Source: Vicinamibacteraceae bacterium
Lineage (GTDB): Bacteria; Acidobacteriota; Thermoanaerobaculia; Multivoradales; Multivoraceae
Direction: 5' to 3'
DNA length: 64,000 nt
NCBI GenBank assembly: GCA_012270995.1
Contig: JAAXHG010000178.1
Span: 1-64,000 of the forward strand
Part shown: piece after piece, positions 9,571 through 17,867 of the stretch
Layout of the letters: every line of letters begins with the position of its first letter
Position numbering within the stretch: the first letter of the stretch is position 1
Made by a program: the position numbers and the translations under genes
Notes under the pieces: generated by a model
The model's database searches: none
Seen by the model: only the letters and a program-made list of their open reading frames with translations
What the model was told of the DNA's origin: nothing

Positions 9571-10800
9571 CTAGTGTTCATGCCAGGGCTCGGGCTCGGT
9601 CTGGCGCCGGACGCGGAGACCGGCGACGGCGATTCGCTGGATCAGCTCCTCGACGTGCTCGACGCCGCGGGTTTCGAGCCGCAGCTCGATGTGCACCTCA
9701 TTCAGCCCGAGGGCGGTGAAGGCACGCTCGTGGTGCGTTTCCAGAACGTTGGCGCCCGCCTCGCCGACCAGGTTGAGCAGCGCGGCCAGGGCGCCCGGAC
9801 GGTCCTTGACGCACACGTCGAGCCGGACCAGGCGGCCGTCCTTGGTCAGGCCGCGGTCGATGATGCGGCTGAGCAGTGTGACGTCGATGTTGCCGCCGGT
9901 CAGCACCATCGCGGTCCGGCGGCCCTTGGCCTGGGGGACGTGGTCGTTGACGACGGCGGCCAGCACGGAGGCTCCGGCGCCCTCGACGACCGCCTTCTCC
10001 CGCTCGAGGAGGAGGAGGACGGCGTTCGCGATCTCTTCCTCGTCCACCGTCACGATGTCATCGACCAGTTCCTGCACGAGTCCCATCGTCAGTTCGCCGG
10101 GTCGCTTGACCGCGATGCCCTCGGCGATCGTGTGGCGGCGCTCGACCGTCACCGGGCGGCCGGCGGCGATGCTCGCCTGCATCGACGGTACGGCCTCCGT
10201 CTGCACGCCGACGATCTGGGTCTGTGGCCGGTGCGCCTTGTAGGCAGCGGCGATCCCGGCGATCACCCCGCCGCCGCCGATCGGTACGACGACGACTTCG
10301 AGGTCGGGTTCCTGGGTCATCAGCTCGAAACCGATCGTGCCTTGGCCGGCGACGATCTGGGGATCCTCGAAGGGGTGGACGTACGTCCAGCCGTGCTCGG
10401 CTTCGAGCTCCCGGGCGTGGGCCGTGGCGTCGTCGAAGGTCTCGCCGGCCAGCCGGACGTCGGCGCCGAAGTTCCGCGTGTTCGCCACCTTGATCAGGGG
10501 CGTCGGCAGCGGCATGACCACGGTCGCCTCGAGACCGAGGCGGTGCCCGTGGTAGGCCACCGCCTGACCGTGGTTGCCGGCCGAGGCCGTGATCAGGCCG
10601 CGGCTCCTCTCCTCCTCCGAGAGGGTAAGGATGCGGTTGAGCGCCCCGCGCTCCTTGAAGGAGCCGGTCATCTGCAGGTTCTCGAGCTTGAAGTAGGCGC
10701 CGATGCCGCAGAGGCGGGAGAAGTACTCCGAGCGGGCGCAGGGACTCTCGTAGATCGCGCCGGCGATCCGCCGCCGCGCCTCCTCGATCAGTTCGGCCAT
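9571..10800 (-). CDS. ilvA: Threonine ammonia-lyase (threonine deaminase)
   Basis: PLP enzyme converting threonine to 2-oxobutanoate and ammonia, the first step to isoleucine. The PLP-lysine motif is GSFKERGALN and the phosphate-binding glycine loop is IGGGGVIAG. A C-terminal ACT-type domain occupies about the last 80 residues (RLDVCVKDRPGALAALLNLV), as in the shorter single-ACT threonine deaminases. ATG 10800 gives the family-typical MAELIEEARRRIAG start. An in-frame GTG lies six codons upstream, and the frame is open to 10893. No clear ribosome site distinguishes them. Confidence 0.88.
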   Translation of the reverse strand: MAELIEEARRRIAGAIYESPCARSEYFSRLCGIGAYFKLENLQMTGSFKERGALNRILTLSEEERSRGLITASAGNHGQAVAYHGHRLGLEATVVMPLPTPLIKVANTRNFGADVRLAGETFDDATAHARELEAEHGWTYVHPFEDPQIVAGQGTIGFELMTQEPDLEVVVVPIGGGGVIAGIAAAYKAHRPQTQIVGVQTEAVPSMQASIAAGRPVTVERRHTIAEGIAVKRPGELTMGLVQELVDDIVTVDEEEIANAVLLLLEREKAVVEGAGASVLAAVVNDHVPQAKGRRTAMVLTGGNIDVTLLSRIIDRGLTKDGRLVRLDVCVKDRPGALAALLNLVGEAGANVLETHHERAFTALGLNEVHIELRLETRGVEHVEELIQRIAVAGLRVRRQTEPEPWHEH

Positions 10801-10957
10801 GTACAGAGGGTCGACCACGACACGATTCTGCAACAGTCGTCGCTGGCGAGTGGGCCGCGGTGCACTCCTGCGTGCCTCGCGTTGACAGGGCAACTCTCCC
10901 CTTTGTACCGTTGCGCCTTCTCGCGGGTGGCCGTTGCCGGCTCTCGTTCGCGAGTTC

Positions 10958-11034
10958 AGGCCCGTAGCTCAGTTGGTTAGAGCGCTACGTTGACATCGTA
11001 GAGGTCAGCGGTTCGAGTCCGCTCGGGCCTACCA
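10958..11034 (+). tRNA. tRNA-Val (anticodon GAC), CCA encoded
   Basis: A full cloverleaf folds by hand: acceptor AGGCCCG with CGGGCCT, D arm GCTC/GAGC, anticodon stem CTACG/CGTAG around the loop TTGACAT (anticodon GAC), T arm AGCGG/CCGCT with loop TTCGAGT, discriminator A and encoded CCA. Confidence 0.96.
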
Positions 11035-11036
11035 GG

Positions 11037-11082
11037 GTTCGAGTCCGCTCGAACCGCAGTTTTAGTCCGAGCTTGCTCGGAC
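11037..11082 (+). repeat. Two short hairpins between the tRNA-Val genes
   Basis: Hairpin one is GTTCGAG (11037-11043), loop TCCG, CTCGAAC (11048-11054); it copies the tRNA T-arm sequence. Hairpin two is GTCCGAG (11065-11071), loop CTTG, CTCGGAC (11076-11082). Both have perfect 7-bp stems with 4-nt loops. They may be processing signals, terminators or debris from T-arm duplication. Confidence 0.6.
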
Positions 11083-11115
11083 CTCCGCGGACATGGGCCG
11101 TTCGGTCTGTGGCTC

Positions 11116-11192
11116 AGGCGCTTAGCTCAGTTGGTTAGAGCGCTACCTTCACACGGTAGAGGTCAGCGGTTCGAGTCCGCTAGCGCCTACCA
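11116..11192 (+). tRNA. tRNA-Val (anticodon CAC), CCA encoded
   Basis: The cloverleaf has acceptor AGGCGCT with AGCGCCT, D arm GCTC/GAGC, anticodon stem CTACC/GGTAG around TTCACAC (anticodon CAC), a T arm identical to the neighbouring tRNA-Val, discriminator A and CCA. It is nearly identical to the GAC gene outside the acceptor and anticodon arms, so the pair looks like a tandem duplication. Confidence 0.96.
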
Positions 11193-11228
11193 TCGCGGTG
11201 CCGGGCCGCGGGGCCGGCCCGTCCGGAC

Positions 11229-13211
11229 GTGACTGCGTCCCCAGACGAACCCGCTCTCCCACCATCTGATCGACCGATGCTCGAACTGACGTTGCCTGAC
11301 GGATCGGTGCGCAGCGTCCCGCCCGGGACGACCGCGCTGGACGTGGCGCGCTTGATCGGACCCGGTCTGGCGAAGGCGGCGGTCGGCGCCGAACTCGACG
11401 GCCGCCTCGTCGACCTGCGCACGCCGATCGAAGAGTCGGGGCGGTTCCGGCTGTTCACGGCGAGGGACGCAGAGGCCGGCATCTTCCTGCGCCACACGGC
11501 GGAGCATGTGCTCGCGGACGCGGTCCAGAGACTCTGGCCGGGCACGCAGATCGATGTCGGCCGCCGGGATCACTCGGAGAAGTACCAGTACGACTTCCGC
11601 TTCCCGCGGGCCTTCGTGCCCGAGGACCTCGAAGCGATCGAGGCGACGATGCGGAAGATCCTGCGCGAGAAGCACGAGGTCGAGCGGGTCGAGATCGATC
11701 GCGAGGAGGCGCGCGAGCTGTTCGCCGGCATGGGCGAGGAGCTGAAGCTGGAGCGCCTGGACGACATCCCGGAGGGCGAGCCGATCACCCTGTTCCGACA
11801 TGGCGGGTTCGTCGATCTTTGCCGCGGTCCGCACGCGCAACGGGTGGATCAGGTCGGCGCGGTCAGGCTGCTCGAGAGTTCGGGCGTCTTCTACCGCGGC
11901 GACGAGAGCCGGGAGCGGCTGCAGCGGATCTACGGCACGGCCTTCGCGACCGGGGACGCCCTCGACGGCTATCTGGCCGACCTGGAGCTGCGCCGGGCCC
12001 GCGATCACCGCCGCCTGGGCCCGGAACTCGACCTGTTCAGCTTCAACCAGAGTGCGCCCGGCAGTCCCTTCTTCCACCCCCGCGGCACGGTGATCTACAA
12101 CCTGCTGGTCGACTACGTGCAGGGACTCAACCGCCGCGACGGCTTCGAGGAGGTGCGGACGCCGCAGATCCTCGACATCGACCTCTGGCATCGCTCGGGG
12201 CACTGGGACAACTACCGCGAGAGCATGTTCTTCACCGAGGTCGATGAGCGGCAGTACGCGGTGAAGCCGATGAACTGCCCGACCCACTGCCTGATCTACA
12301 GGGCCGGCCTACGCTCGTACCGGGATCTGCCGATCCGCTACGCCGACTTCGGCCGACTCCACCGCTACGAGCGTTCCGGCGTGATCACCGGGCTCACCCG
12401 CGTGAGGACCTTCTGCCAGGACGACGCGCACACGTTCTGCACCGAGGAGCAGATCGAGGCCGAGGTGCTGCGTCCGGTGTCGACGATCCTGGAGATCTAC
12501 CGCACCTTCGGCTTCGACGACATCCGGATCGAGGTCTCGACCCGGCCCGAGAAGTCGATCGGCAGCGCCGAACTCTGGGAACGGGCCGAGAACGCGCTGA
12601 TGGGAGCGCTCAGGAGCCGTGGCCTCGAGTTCGACGTCAACGAGGGCGACGGCGCCTTCTACGGCCCGAAGATCGACTTCCAGGCCCGCGACGCGCTGGG
12701 CCGGAGCTGGCAGTTGGGGACCGTTCAGCTCGACTACCAGATGCCGGAGCGCCTGGACCTCGAGTACACCGCCAGCGACGGAGGAACCCGGCGCCCGGTC
12801 ATGCTGCACCGCGCCATGCTCGGCTCCGTCGAGCGCTTCCTGGGCATCCTGATCGAACACACCGGCGGCGCCTTCCCGGTCTGGCTGGCGCCGGTCCAGG
12901 CGGTCGTCCTGCCGGTCTCCGACCGCTTCATGGACTACGGCGCCGAAGTGACCAAGAAGCTGCGGGACGCCGGCTTCCGGGTCGAACTCGACGAGCGCAG
13001 CGAGAAGCTCGGCTACAAGATCCGCGACGCCCAGACCCGCAAGGTCCCCTACATGCTCGTCGTCGGCGGCCGCGAACAGGAATCCGGCACGGTCTCGCTG
13101 CGCCTCCGCGAGGCGCCGGAAGGCGGCTCCGCCGACCAGGGCGCGGTCACGGTGGACGAGATCGCCGCCCGGATCGCGGATCGCGTCGCGTCGAAGTCAC
13201 TGAAGCTGTGA
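11229..13211 (+). CDS. thrS: Threonyl-tRNA synthetase
   Basis: Charges tRNA-Thr. 660 residues with the full family layout: N-terminal TGS domain (from MLELTLPDGSVRS), editing domain with HTAEHVLADAVQRLWPG and VDLCRGPH metal-site residues, class II core with the zinc-binding MNCPTHC and motif 2 RYADFGRLHRYERSG, and a C-terminal anticodon-binding domain ending DRVASKSLKL. GTG 11229 is taken as start; ATG 11277, where the TGS domain begins, is equally plausible, and neither has a clear ribosome site. The gene begins 37 nt after a tRNA-Val. Confidence 0.95.
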   Translation: MTASPDEPALPPSDRPMLELTLPDGSVRSVPPGTTALDVARLIGPGLAKAAVGAELDGRLVDLRTPIEESGRFRLFTARDAEAGIFLRHTAEHVLADAVQRLWPGTQIDVGRRDHSEKYQYDFRFPRAFVPEDLEAIEATMRKILREKHEVERVEIDREEARELFAGMGEELKLERLDDIPEGEPITLFRHGGFVDLCRGPHAQRVDQVGAVRLLESSGVFYRGDESRERLQRIYGTAFATGDALDGYLADLELRRARDHRRLGPELDLFSFNQSAPGSPFFHPRGTVIYNLLVDYVQGLNRRDGFEEVRTPQILDIDLWHRSGHWDNYRESMFFTEVDERQYAVKPMNCPTHCLIYRAGLRSYRDLPIRYADFGRLHRYERSGVITGLTRVRTFCQDDAHTFCTEEQIEAEVLRPVSTILEIYRTFGFDDIRIEVSTRPEKSIGSAELWERAENALMGALRSRGLEFDVNEGDGAFYGPKIDFQARDALGRSWQLGTVQLDYQMPERLDLEYTASDGGTRRPVMLHRAMLGSVERFLGILIEHTGGAFPVWLAPVQAVVLPVSDRFMDYGAEVTKKLRDAGFRVELDERSEKLGYKIRDAQTRKVPYMLVVGGREQESGTVSLRLREAPEGGSADQGAVTVDEIAARIADRVASKSLKL

Positions 13212-13517
13212 CGAGAGGATCCGGGGGAAGAACCGATGTCTGGTTCGGCTACACCGCCGAAGTACCCCCGAACGCCGTACCTGCCGTACTCGCCGTCCGT
13301 CGCGCCCGATAGCGATCGCCTCGCTGATCCCTCCCGGTTCGTGGGCGAGAAGGTGTCGTTATCCGATTGGCACGGTCATTCCCAGCATCCGAATTCAGCC
13401 GCTCGGTCTGCAAGAGCGTCCGTGCCGGTCACGTTCAGACCGACGAGCACTGGACGCGGAACTGGAGACCCTGCCGACTAGCGCGCGCGGGTTGAGGATG
13501 CTCCACTCGAAGTCAGT

Positions 13518-13590
13518 CGTCGCCGCTTCGCGGCGCGTTCTTCTGGCCGCCTTCGGCGGCAGCGGACCAGAGGGTCCGCGCACCCAGAGA
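13518..13590 (+). repeat. Dispersed palindromic repeat, copy A
   Basis: About 73 bp with three palindromic cores: CGCTTCGCGGCG, GCCGCCTTCGGCGGC, and GGACC/GGTCC before CGCGCACCCAGAGA. The same order occurs inverted at 58780-58852, in part at 52850-52880, and in diverged form at 29704-29765. Confidence 0.75.
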
Positions 13591-13647
13591 ACGGGCGGAG
13601 GTTCGGCGGGGTGCTGTGCTGGTTCGGTGGCTGCCGACGCCATCCAG

Positions 13648-13825
13648 CCTGCTGCGGGGCCGAGGGGGGAGGGTCCCAGGGAGCTGTCGGCAAGCGACTG
13701 CCCACGTCCCTTCGTCATCCGACGCCGAACCGGAGCGCAGCCGACCGCAGCGAGCGCCAGACCCTCCAAGGATCCGGAAGGCGTGAGCGGTCCCTGGGAC
13801 CCTCCCCCCTCGGCCCCGCAGCAGG
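13648..13825. repeat. Perfect 35-bp inverted repeat
   Basis: Arms at 13648-13682 and 13791-13825 are exact reverse complements (35/35), separated by 108 nt. The arms contain GGGGCCGAGGGGGGAGGG. They could form a long hairpin in RNA or bound a small non-autonomous mobile element. No duplicated target site was recognised. Confidence 0.85.
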
Positions 13826-13936
13826 CGGCAACAGCCGACGCCGCTCCGGTGCCTTGCCCCGGCTAGCCCGGAGCCGCGTTTCCGGCTATCATCCGCCGTT
13901 CGGCGGCTCCCCCGAGCCCCACGAGGAGGCTTACGG

Positions 13937-14131
13937 ATGCCCAAGCAGAAGACGCACAAGGGAGCGGCCAAGCGCTTCAAGCTCACCGCCAGGGGGAAGG
14001 TGAAGCGGAGCCACTCCATGATGAACCACATCCTGACCAAGAAGGCGCGGAAGCGGAAGCGGAAGCTGCGCAAGCAGACCGACGTCTCGGGCAGCTTCGC
14101 CAAGGCGGTCAAGGGGATGATTCACGGATGA
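13937..14131 (+). CDS. rpmI: 50S ribosomal protein L35
   Basis: 64-residue, strongly basic protein starting [20 protein letters not shown], a standard L35 sequence and length. It is a component of the large ribosomal subunit. A strong ribosome site GAGGAGG precedes ATG 13937. It is followed by rplT, the conserved neighbour, but the usual upstream infC is missing. Confidence 0.97.
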   Translation: MPKQKTHKGAAKRFKLTARGKVKRSHSMMNHILTKKARKRKRKLRKQTDVSGSFAKAVKGMIHG

Positions 14132-14171
14132 TCCGGCGGCTCCCGGTTGAGGAGCCGCGGGGGCAGGGACG

Positions 14172-14561
14172 ATGGCACGAGTGAAACGCGGCAGCCGGCG
14201 CGCTCGCCGGCGCAAGAAGATTCTCAAGCAGGCCAAGGGCTACTACGGCGTCAAGTCGAGGGGTCACCGCATCGCCAAGCAGGCGGTCGATCGCTCGCTG
14301 GCGTACGCGTATCGCGACCGGCGGCAGAGGAAGCGGCAGTTCCGCAGCCTCTGGATCGTGCGCATCAATGCCGCGGCGCGCCTGAACGGCCTGTCCTACA
14401 GCCGCCTCATGTCCGGCTTGCGGCTGGCCGGCATCGAACTGAACCGAAAGATGCTCGCGGATCTCGCTGTCAGGGACGCCGCGGGGTTTGCTGCGATCGC
14501 TGAGGCGGCGCGTGGAGCGCTCTCCGCGGATTCGGCGCCCTCCTCCGCCTCCTCGTCCTGA
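14172..14561 (+). CDS. rplT: 50S ribosomal protein L20
   Basis: 129 residues starting [20 protein letters not shown], then [20 protein letters not shown] and [20 protein letters not shown], classic L20. It binds 23S rRNA early in large-subunit assembly, and in several bacteria represses its own operon through a leader RNA. The C-terminus is slightly extended with an alanine/serine-rich tail. The stop overlaps the next start as TGATG, which suggests translational coupling to the small coiled-coil gene. Confidence 0.97.
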   Translation: MARVKRGSRRARRRKKILKQAKGYYGVKSRGHRIAKQAVDRSLAYAYRDRRQRKRQFRSLWIVRINAAARLNGLSYSRLMSGLRLAGIELNRKMLADLAVRDAAGFAAIAEAARGALSADSAPSSASSS

Positions 14562-14776
14562 TGGCTGACGACGCCGCCTCCGCGATCGCGAGACTGGAGG
14601 AAGTGATCGAGCGGGCCAAGGCGGCCCTGGCGGCGGAGCGCGAACGGACGCGGGAGCTGACCGGCAAGCTTGAGGCTGCGGAGCAGCAGGCGGCCGAAGA
14701 GCGCAGCGAGATCGGCCAGCGCGTCGAAGCGCTCGCCGAGGGTCTCGAAGAGCTGCTCGGCGGCGACGCTTCCTGA
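14561..14776 (+). CDS. Small coiled-coil protein, unknown
   Basis: 71 residues, almost wholly a heptad-patterned helix rich in Glu, Ala and Arg (AIARLEEVIERAKAALAAER, then EQQAAEERSEIGQRVEALAE). There is no membrane segment. ATG overlaps the rplT stop by one base. It lies between rplT and zapA, so a small cell-division or structural coiled coil (ZapB-like in shape only) is conceivable. I do not recognise a family; the coupling to rplT and the clean helix pattern argue that it is real. Confidence 0.6.
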   Translation: MADDAASAIARLEEVIERAKAALAAERERTRELTGKLEAAEQQAAEERSEIGQRVEALAEGLEELLGGDAS

Positions 14777-14949
14777 ACCGACCGCGGCCGGGGAATCGAG
14801 TCGCGGCGTCCGCGCCGGGCTGACGCACAGGAGCCAGGCTTCCATGCGGGGCGGCCCGGCGACACGTTCGATGCGCGTTCCGGGACGTTCCGGGACGCCG
14901 ATTCACCTTGGCCTGGGTGCTATAGTGCCGGTCCTTCGGGTATCGAGAA

Positions 14950-15270
14950 GTGGCCGAAAGTGAACGCCAGGAAGATGTTGCGGCCACCGTGGTGGTCGAG
15001 ATCTTCGGCGTTTCCTACACCCTTCGGGAGGACGGAGCGACCGGTGCCGAGCGCATCCGGGAGCTTGCCCGGAAGGTGGACCGCAAGATGCGGGAGGTGG
15101 CCGATCACTCGCCCAATCTGGAACCGGACAAGATCGCCATCCTCGCCGCCCTGAATCTCGCCAACGAGTCGCCGGGGAACGGCGCCGAGGCGAACGACGG
15201 GCGGTTCGTGGAGATGGTTGAGCGTGTGTCCAGCCTGACTTCCGAGCTTGAGGCGGCGCTCGATTCCTGA
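14950..15270 (+). CDS. zapA: Cell division protein ZapA
   Basis: 106 residues. The N-terminal ZapA domain has VVVEIFGVSYTLREDG followed by ERIRELARKVDRKMREVADH, and a C-terminal helix. ZapA bundles FtsZ filaments at midcell. The GTG at 14950 is the likely start. Gene order zapA, then the 6S-like RNA at 15297, then rny matches a zapA-ssrS linkage known in Proteobacteria. Confidence 0.88.
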   Translation: MAESERQEDVAATVVVEIFGVSYTLREDGATGAERIRELARKVDRKMREVADHSPNLEPDKIAILAALNLANESPGNGAEANDGRFVEMVERVSSLTSELEAALDS

Positions 15271-15296
15271 TCGCTACTGGAAAGACCTTTGACTTT

Positions 15297-15484
15297 GCAT
15301 CCCCTGCGCGGTTCGTGATGAAAGCCGTGGTTGGAACCATCGCTCTTTTTGAGGGAGTCTCTCAACTGCTCGCCCGTGCCAGCCCCGCTGGAACGGGGAC
15401 GCTGACGGCGAGTGGTGCGGACACCCACCTGGTCCCGCTCTGGTTCTGTGTCGGGGCGCGTTCACACGGCCTCGCGGGGGATGC
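15297..15484 (+). ncRNA. ssrS: Candidate 6S RNA
   Basis: The 188-nt stretch between zapA and rny folds into a long rod. The terminal stem pairs 15297-15308 (GCATCCCCTGCG) with 15473-15484 (CGCGGGGGATGC), 12 bp with one G-T pair. A second helix pairs GTGATGAA near 15315 with TTCACAC near 15461. A distal hairpin has CTCGCC (15369) with GGCGAG (15407) and CCCC/GGGG around an internal loop. Length, rod shape with an internal open region, and position just after zapA all match 6S RNA, which sequesters sigma-70 RNA polymerase. It is not a primary-sequence match. Confidence 0.72.
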
Positions 15485-15507
15485 CCTTCTGCCCGAATCG
15501 GGGTCCG

Positions 15508-17076
15508 ATGACCGGAACTACTCTGATTGCCGTCGCGGTCGCGGCGGCTACTCTCGCCATAGGCTGGCTGCTCTGGAGCCTTGTCGGTCGGCGTAGGGCG
15601 ACGAGGCTGATCGCGGAGGCGCGCCGCCAGGCGGACAGCCTCATCGAAGAAACCGAACGGGAGTGCGCCGCCAAGGGGCGCGAACTGGAGCTCGCGGCGA
15701 AGGAGGAGGTGCTTTCGCTGCGGACCGAGTTCGAGCGCTCGTCGGCGGAGCAGAGGAAGAGGCTCGAGGAGCGGGAACGGGGGGTGGGCGAACGCCTCAC
15801 CCAGGCCCGCGAAGAAGCTACGCGGCTGGAGCGGCTCGGCGAGGAACTCGAAGGGCGCCAGCGGACGGTCACCGACGCGGAGCGGCGGCTCGACACCGAG
15901 CGGACCGAACTCTCGGAGGGGCTCAGGAACGTCCGCCGCCAACTGGAACGGGTCTCCGGCCTCACCGTGCAGCAGGCGCGGGAGGAACTGAGCCACAGCC
16001 TGGAGCACGAGGTGCGCATGGAGTCCGCGCACCTCGCCAAGCGGATCGAGGACGAAGCCCGGGAGTCGGCGCAGCGGGAGGCCCAGCGGATCATCAGCCT
16101 CGCCATCGAACGCTCGGCTTCGGACTACGTCTCGGAGACGACCGTGTCGGTGGTCATGCTGCCGAACGACGAGATGAAGGGTCGGATCATCGGCCGTGAG
16201 GGACGGAACATCCGCACCCTGGAGCTGACCACGGGCGTCGACCTGATCGTGGACGACACGCCCGAGGCGGTCATTCTCTCCGGCTTCGACCCGTACCGGC
16301 GGGAGATCGCGCGGGTCACCCTGGAGCGCCTGATCGCGGACGGCCGGATCCATCCGGCCCGGATCGAGGAGGTCGCGGCCAAGGTCGAATCCGAGTTCGA
16401 GGATCGGGTCGAGCGCGAGGGTCGCGAGGCGCTGCTGGAACTGAATCTGTCGGGGCTCCACCCCGAACTCGTCACCTTGCTCGGCCGCCTGCGCTTCCGC
16501 ACCTCCTACGGCCAGAACGTGTTGCAGCACAGCAAGGAGGTCGCCTTCCTGGCGGGTGCGATGGCGGGCGAGCTGAAGGCGGACGTGCATGTCGCCAAGC
16601 GGGCCGGTCTGGTGCACGACATCGGCAAGGCCGTGGACCGCGAGATCGACGGCACGCACCTCGAGATCGGAATCGACCTCCTCCGCCGGCACGGCGAGAG
16701 CGAGGAAGTCGTCCACGCCATGGCGTGCCACCACGGCGACTACGACCCGGAGACGGTCGAAGCGGTGCTGGTGACGGCCGCCGACGCCGTGTCCGCGGCG
16801 CGTCCGGGCGCTCGCAGGGAGATTCTCGAGAGCTACGTGAAGCGCCTGAAGAAGCTGGAGGAGCTGGCCGCCGACTTCAAGGGCGTGCAGAAGAGCTACG
16901 CGATCCAGGCCGGTCGTGAAGTCCGCGTGATTGTCGACTGCAAGGAGATCAGCGACGAGCAGGCGGTCTGGTTGAGCCGCGACGTGGCGCGGCGGATCGA
17001 GGGCGAGCTCACCTACCCGGGCCAGATCAAGGTCACGGTGATCCGGGAGTCGCGGTCGATCGAGTACGCGCGCTGA
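15508..17076 (+). CDS. rny: Ribonuclease Y
   Basis: 522-residue membrane-anchored endoribonuclease that starts mRNA decay. It has an N-terminal membrane helix (about 4-25), a long charged coiled coil (about 30-190), a KH domain with NDEMKGRIIGREGRNIRTLE, and an HD domain with HSKEVAFLAGAMAGEL and the metal pair in HDIGKAVDREIDGTH. ATG 15508 is chosen because the membrane helix begins directly after it and the candidate 6S RNA ends 24 nt upstream. The stop overlaps the ymdB start. Confidence 0.95.
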   Translation: MTGTTLIAVAVAAATLAIGWLLWSLVGRRRATRLIAEARRQADSLIEETERECAAKGRELELAAKEEVLSLRTEFERSSAEQRKRLEERERGVGERLTQAREEATRLERLGEELEGRQRTVTDAERRLDTERTELSEGLRNVRRQLERVSGLTVQQAREELSHSLEHEVRMESAHLAKRIEDEARESAQREAQRIISLAIERSASDYVSETTVSVVMLPNDEMKGRIIGREGRNIRTLELTTGVDLIVDDTPEAVILSGFDPYRREIARVTLERLIADGRIHPARIEEVAAKVESEFEDRVEREGREALLELNLSGLHPELVTLLGRLRFRTSYGQNVLQHSKEVAFLAGAMAGELKADVHVAKRAGLVHDIGKAVDREIDGTHLEIGIDLLRRHGESEEVVHAMACHHGDYDPETVEAVLVTAADAVSAARPGARREILESYVKRLKKLEELAADFKGVQKSYAIQAGREVRVIVDCKEISDEQAVWLSRDVARRIEGELTYPGQIKVTVIRESRSIEYAR

Positions 17077-17861
17077 TGGCCCGCTTTCTGTTCGTCGGCG
17101 ACGTGGTCGGCAAGCCGGGGCGCCGCGCCCTGTCGAGCCTGCTGCCGGAGCTGATCGACCGCCACCTCGTCGACGCGGTGATCGTCAACGTGGAGAACGC
17201 CGCCGGAGGCAGCGGAGTGACGCCGGGTGTGTTCGCGCCGCTCGCCGCGCTGCCGATCGACTGCATGACGACCGGCAATCACGCCTGGGCGAAGAAGGAG
17301 GGCGTGCCGCTCTTCGACCGGATGCCCATCCTGCTGCGGCCGGCGAACTACCCGGAGGGCAACCCGGGGCGTGGCGTCTTCGTGGGCGAACTGCCGGCGG
17401 GAACGCCCTACGCGGTGATCAACCTGGAAGGACAGGCGTTCATGAAGCCGCTGCCCTCGCCGTTTGCGGCCGCCGACCGGCTCCTGGCCGAGCTCGACCC
17501 GGCGATCCGGCTCGTGCTGGTCGACTTCCACGCCGAGGCCACCAGCGAGAAGCAGGCGATGGCCTACCACCTCGACGGCAGGGTGAGCGCGGTGCTCGGC
17601 ACCCACACCCACGTCCCGACCGCCGACGCCCGCATCCTCGGGGGCGGCACGGCGCTGATCACCGACGTGGGCATGACCGGCCCGTACGACTCGGTGATCG
17701 GCGTGCGGGCCGACAAGGCGCTGAAGCGGTTCCTGCTCAATGTGCCGTCCGGCTTCGAAGTCGCCAAGCGCGACGTCCGGCTCGCCGCCGTCATCGTGGA
17801 CGCCGACGAGACGACCGGCCGCGCCACGAAGATCGAGCCCCTGCTGATCAGCGTTGACTAG
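17076..17861 (+). CDS. ymdB: YmdB-family metallophosphoesterase (TIGR00282)
   Basis: 261 residues. The metal-binding motifs FVGDVVGKPGRRAL at the start, NVENAAGGSGVTP, TTGNHAWAKKE, and the HAEATSEKQA and THTHVPTAD stretches are all present. YmdB proteins hydrolyse 2',3'-cyclic nucleotides and can affect RNase activity; they are commonly encoded directly after rny. ATG 17076 overlaps the rny stop by one base, so the two are translationally coupled. Confidence 0.92.
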   Translation: MARFLFVGDVVGKPGRRALSSLLPELIDRHLVDAVIVNVENAAGGSGVTPGVFAPLAALPIDCMTTGNHAWAKKEGVPLFDRMPILLRPANYPEGNPGRGVFVGELPAGTPYAVINLEGQAFMKPLPSPFAAADRLLAELDPAIRLVLVDFHAEATSEKQAMAYHLDGRVSAVLGTHTHVPTADARILGGGTALITDVGMTGPYDSVIGVRADKALKRFLLNVPSGFEVAKRDVRLAAVIVDADETTGRATKIEPLLISVD

Positions 17862-17867
17862 CTGTAG

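Larger units (their letters stand above)
13212..13936. other. 725-nt gap without a convincing gene, infC position
   Basis: Between thrS and rpmI, where many bacteria carry infC, I see no coding sequence resembling initiation factor IF-3 on either strand. The stretch holds a copy of a dispersed palindromic repeat (13518-13590) and a perfect 35-bp inverted repeat (13648-13825). An open frame at 13236-13481 has low-complexity, unfamiliar content and is not called. The last 45 nt hold a small hairpin CCGCC/GGCGG (13893-13906) and the rpmI ribosome site GAGGAGG. Confidence 0.6.

Noticed and set aside
13236..13481. 81-codon open frame in the thrS-rpmI gap
   Set aside because: Low-complexity Pro/Ser/Arg content, no homology pattern; not IF-3.
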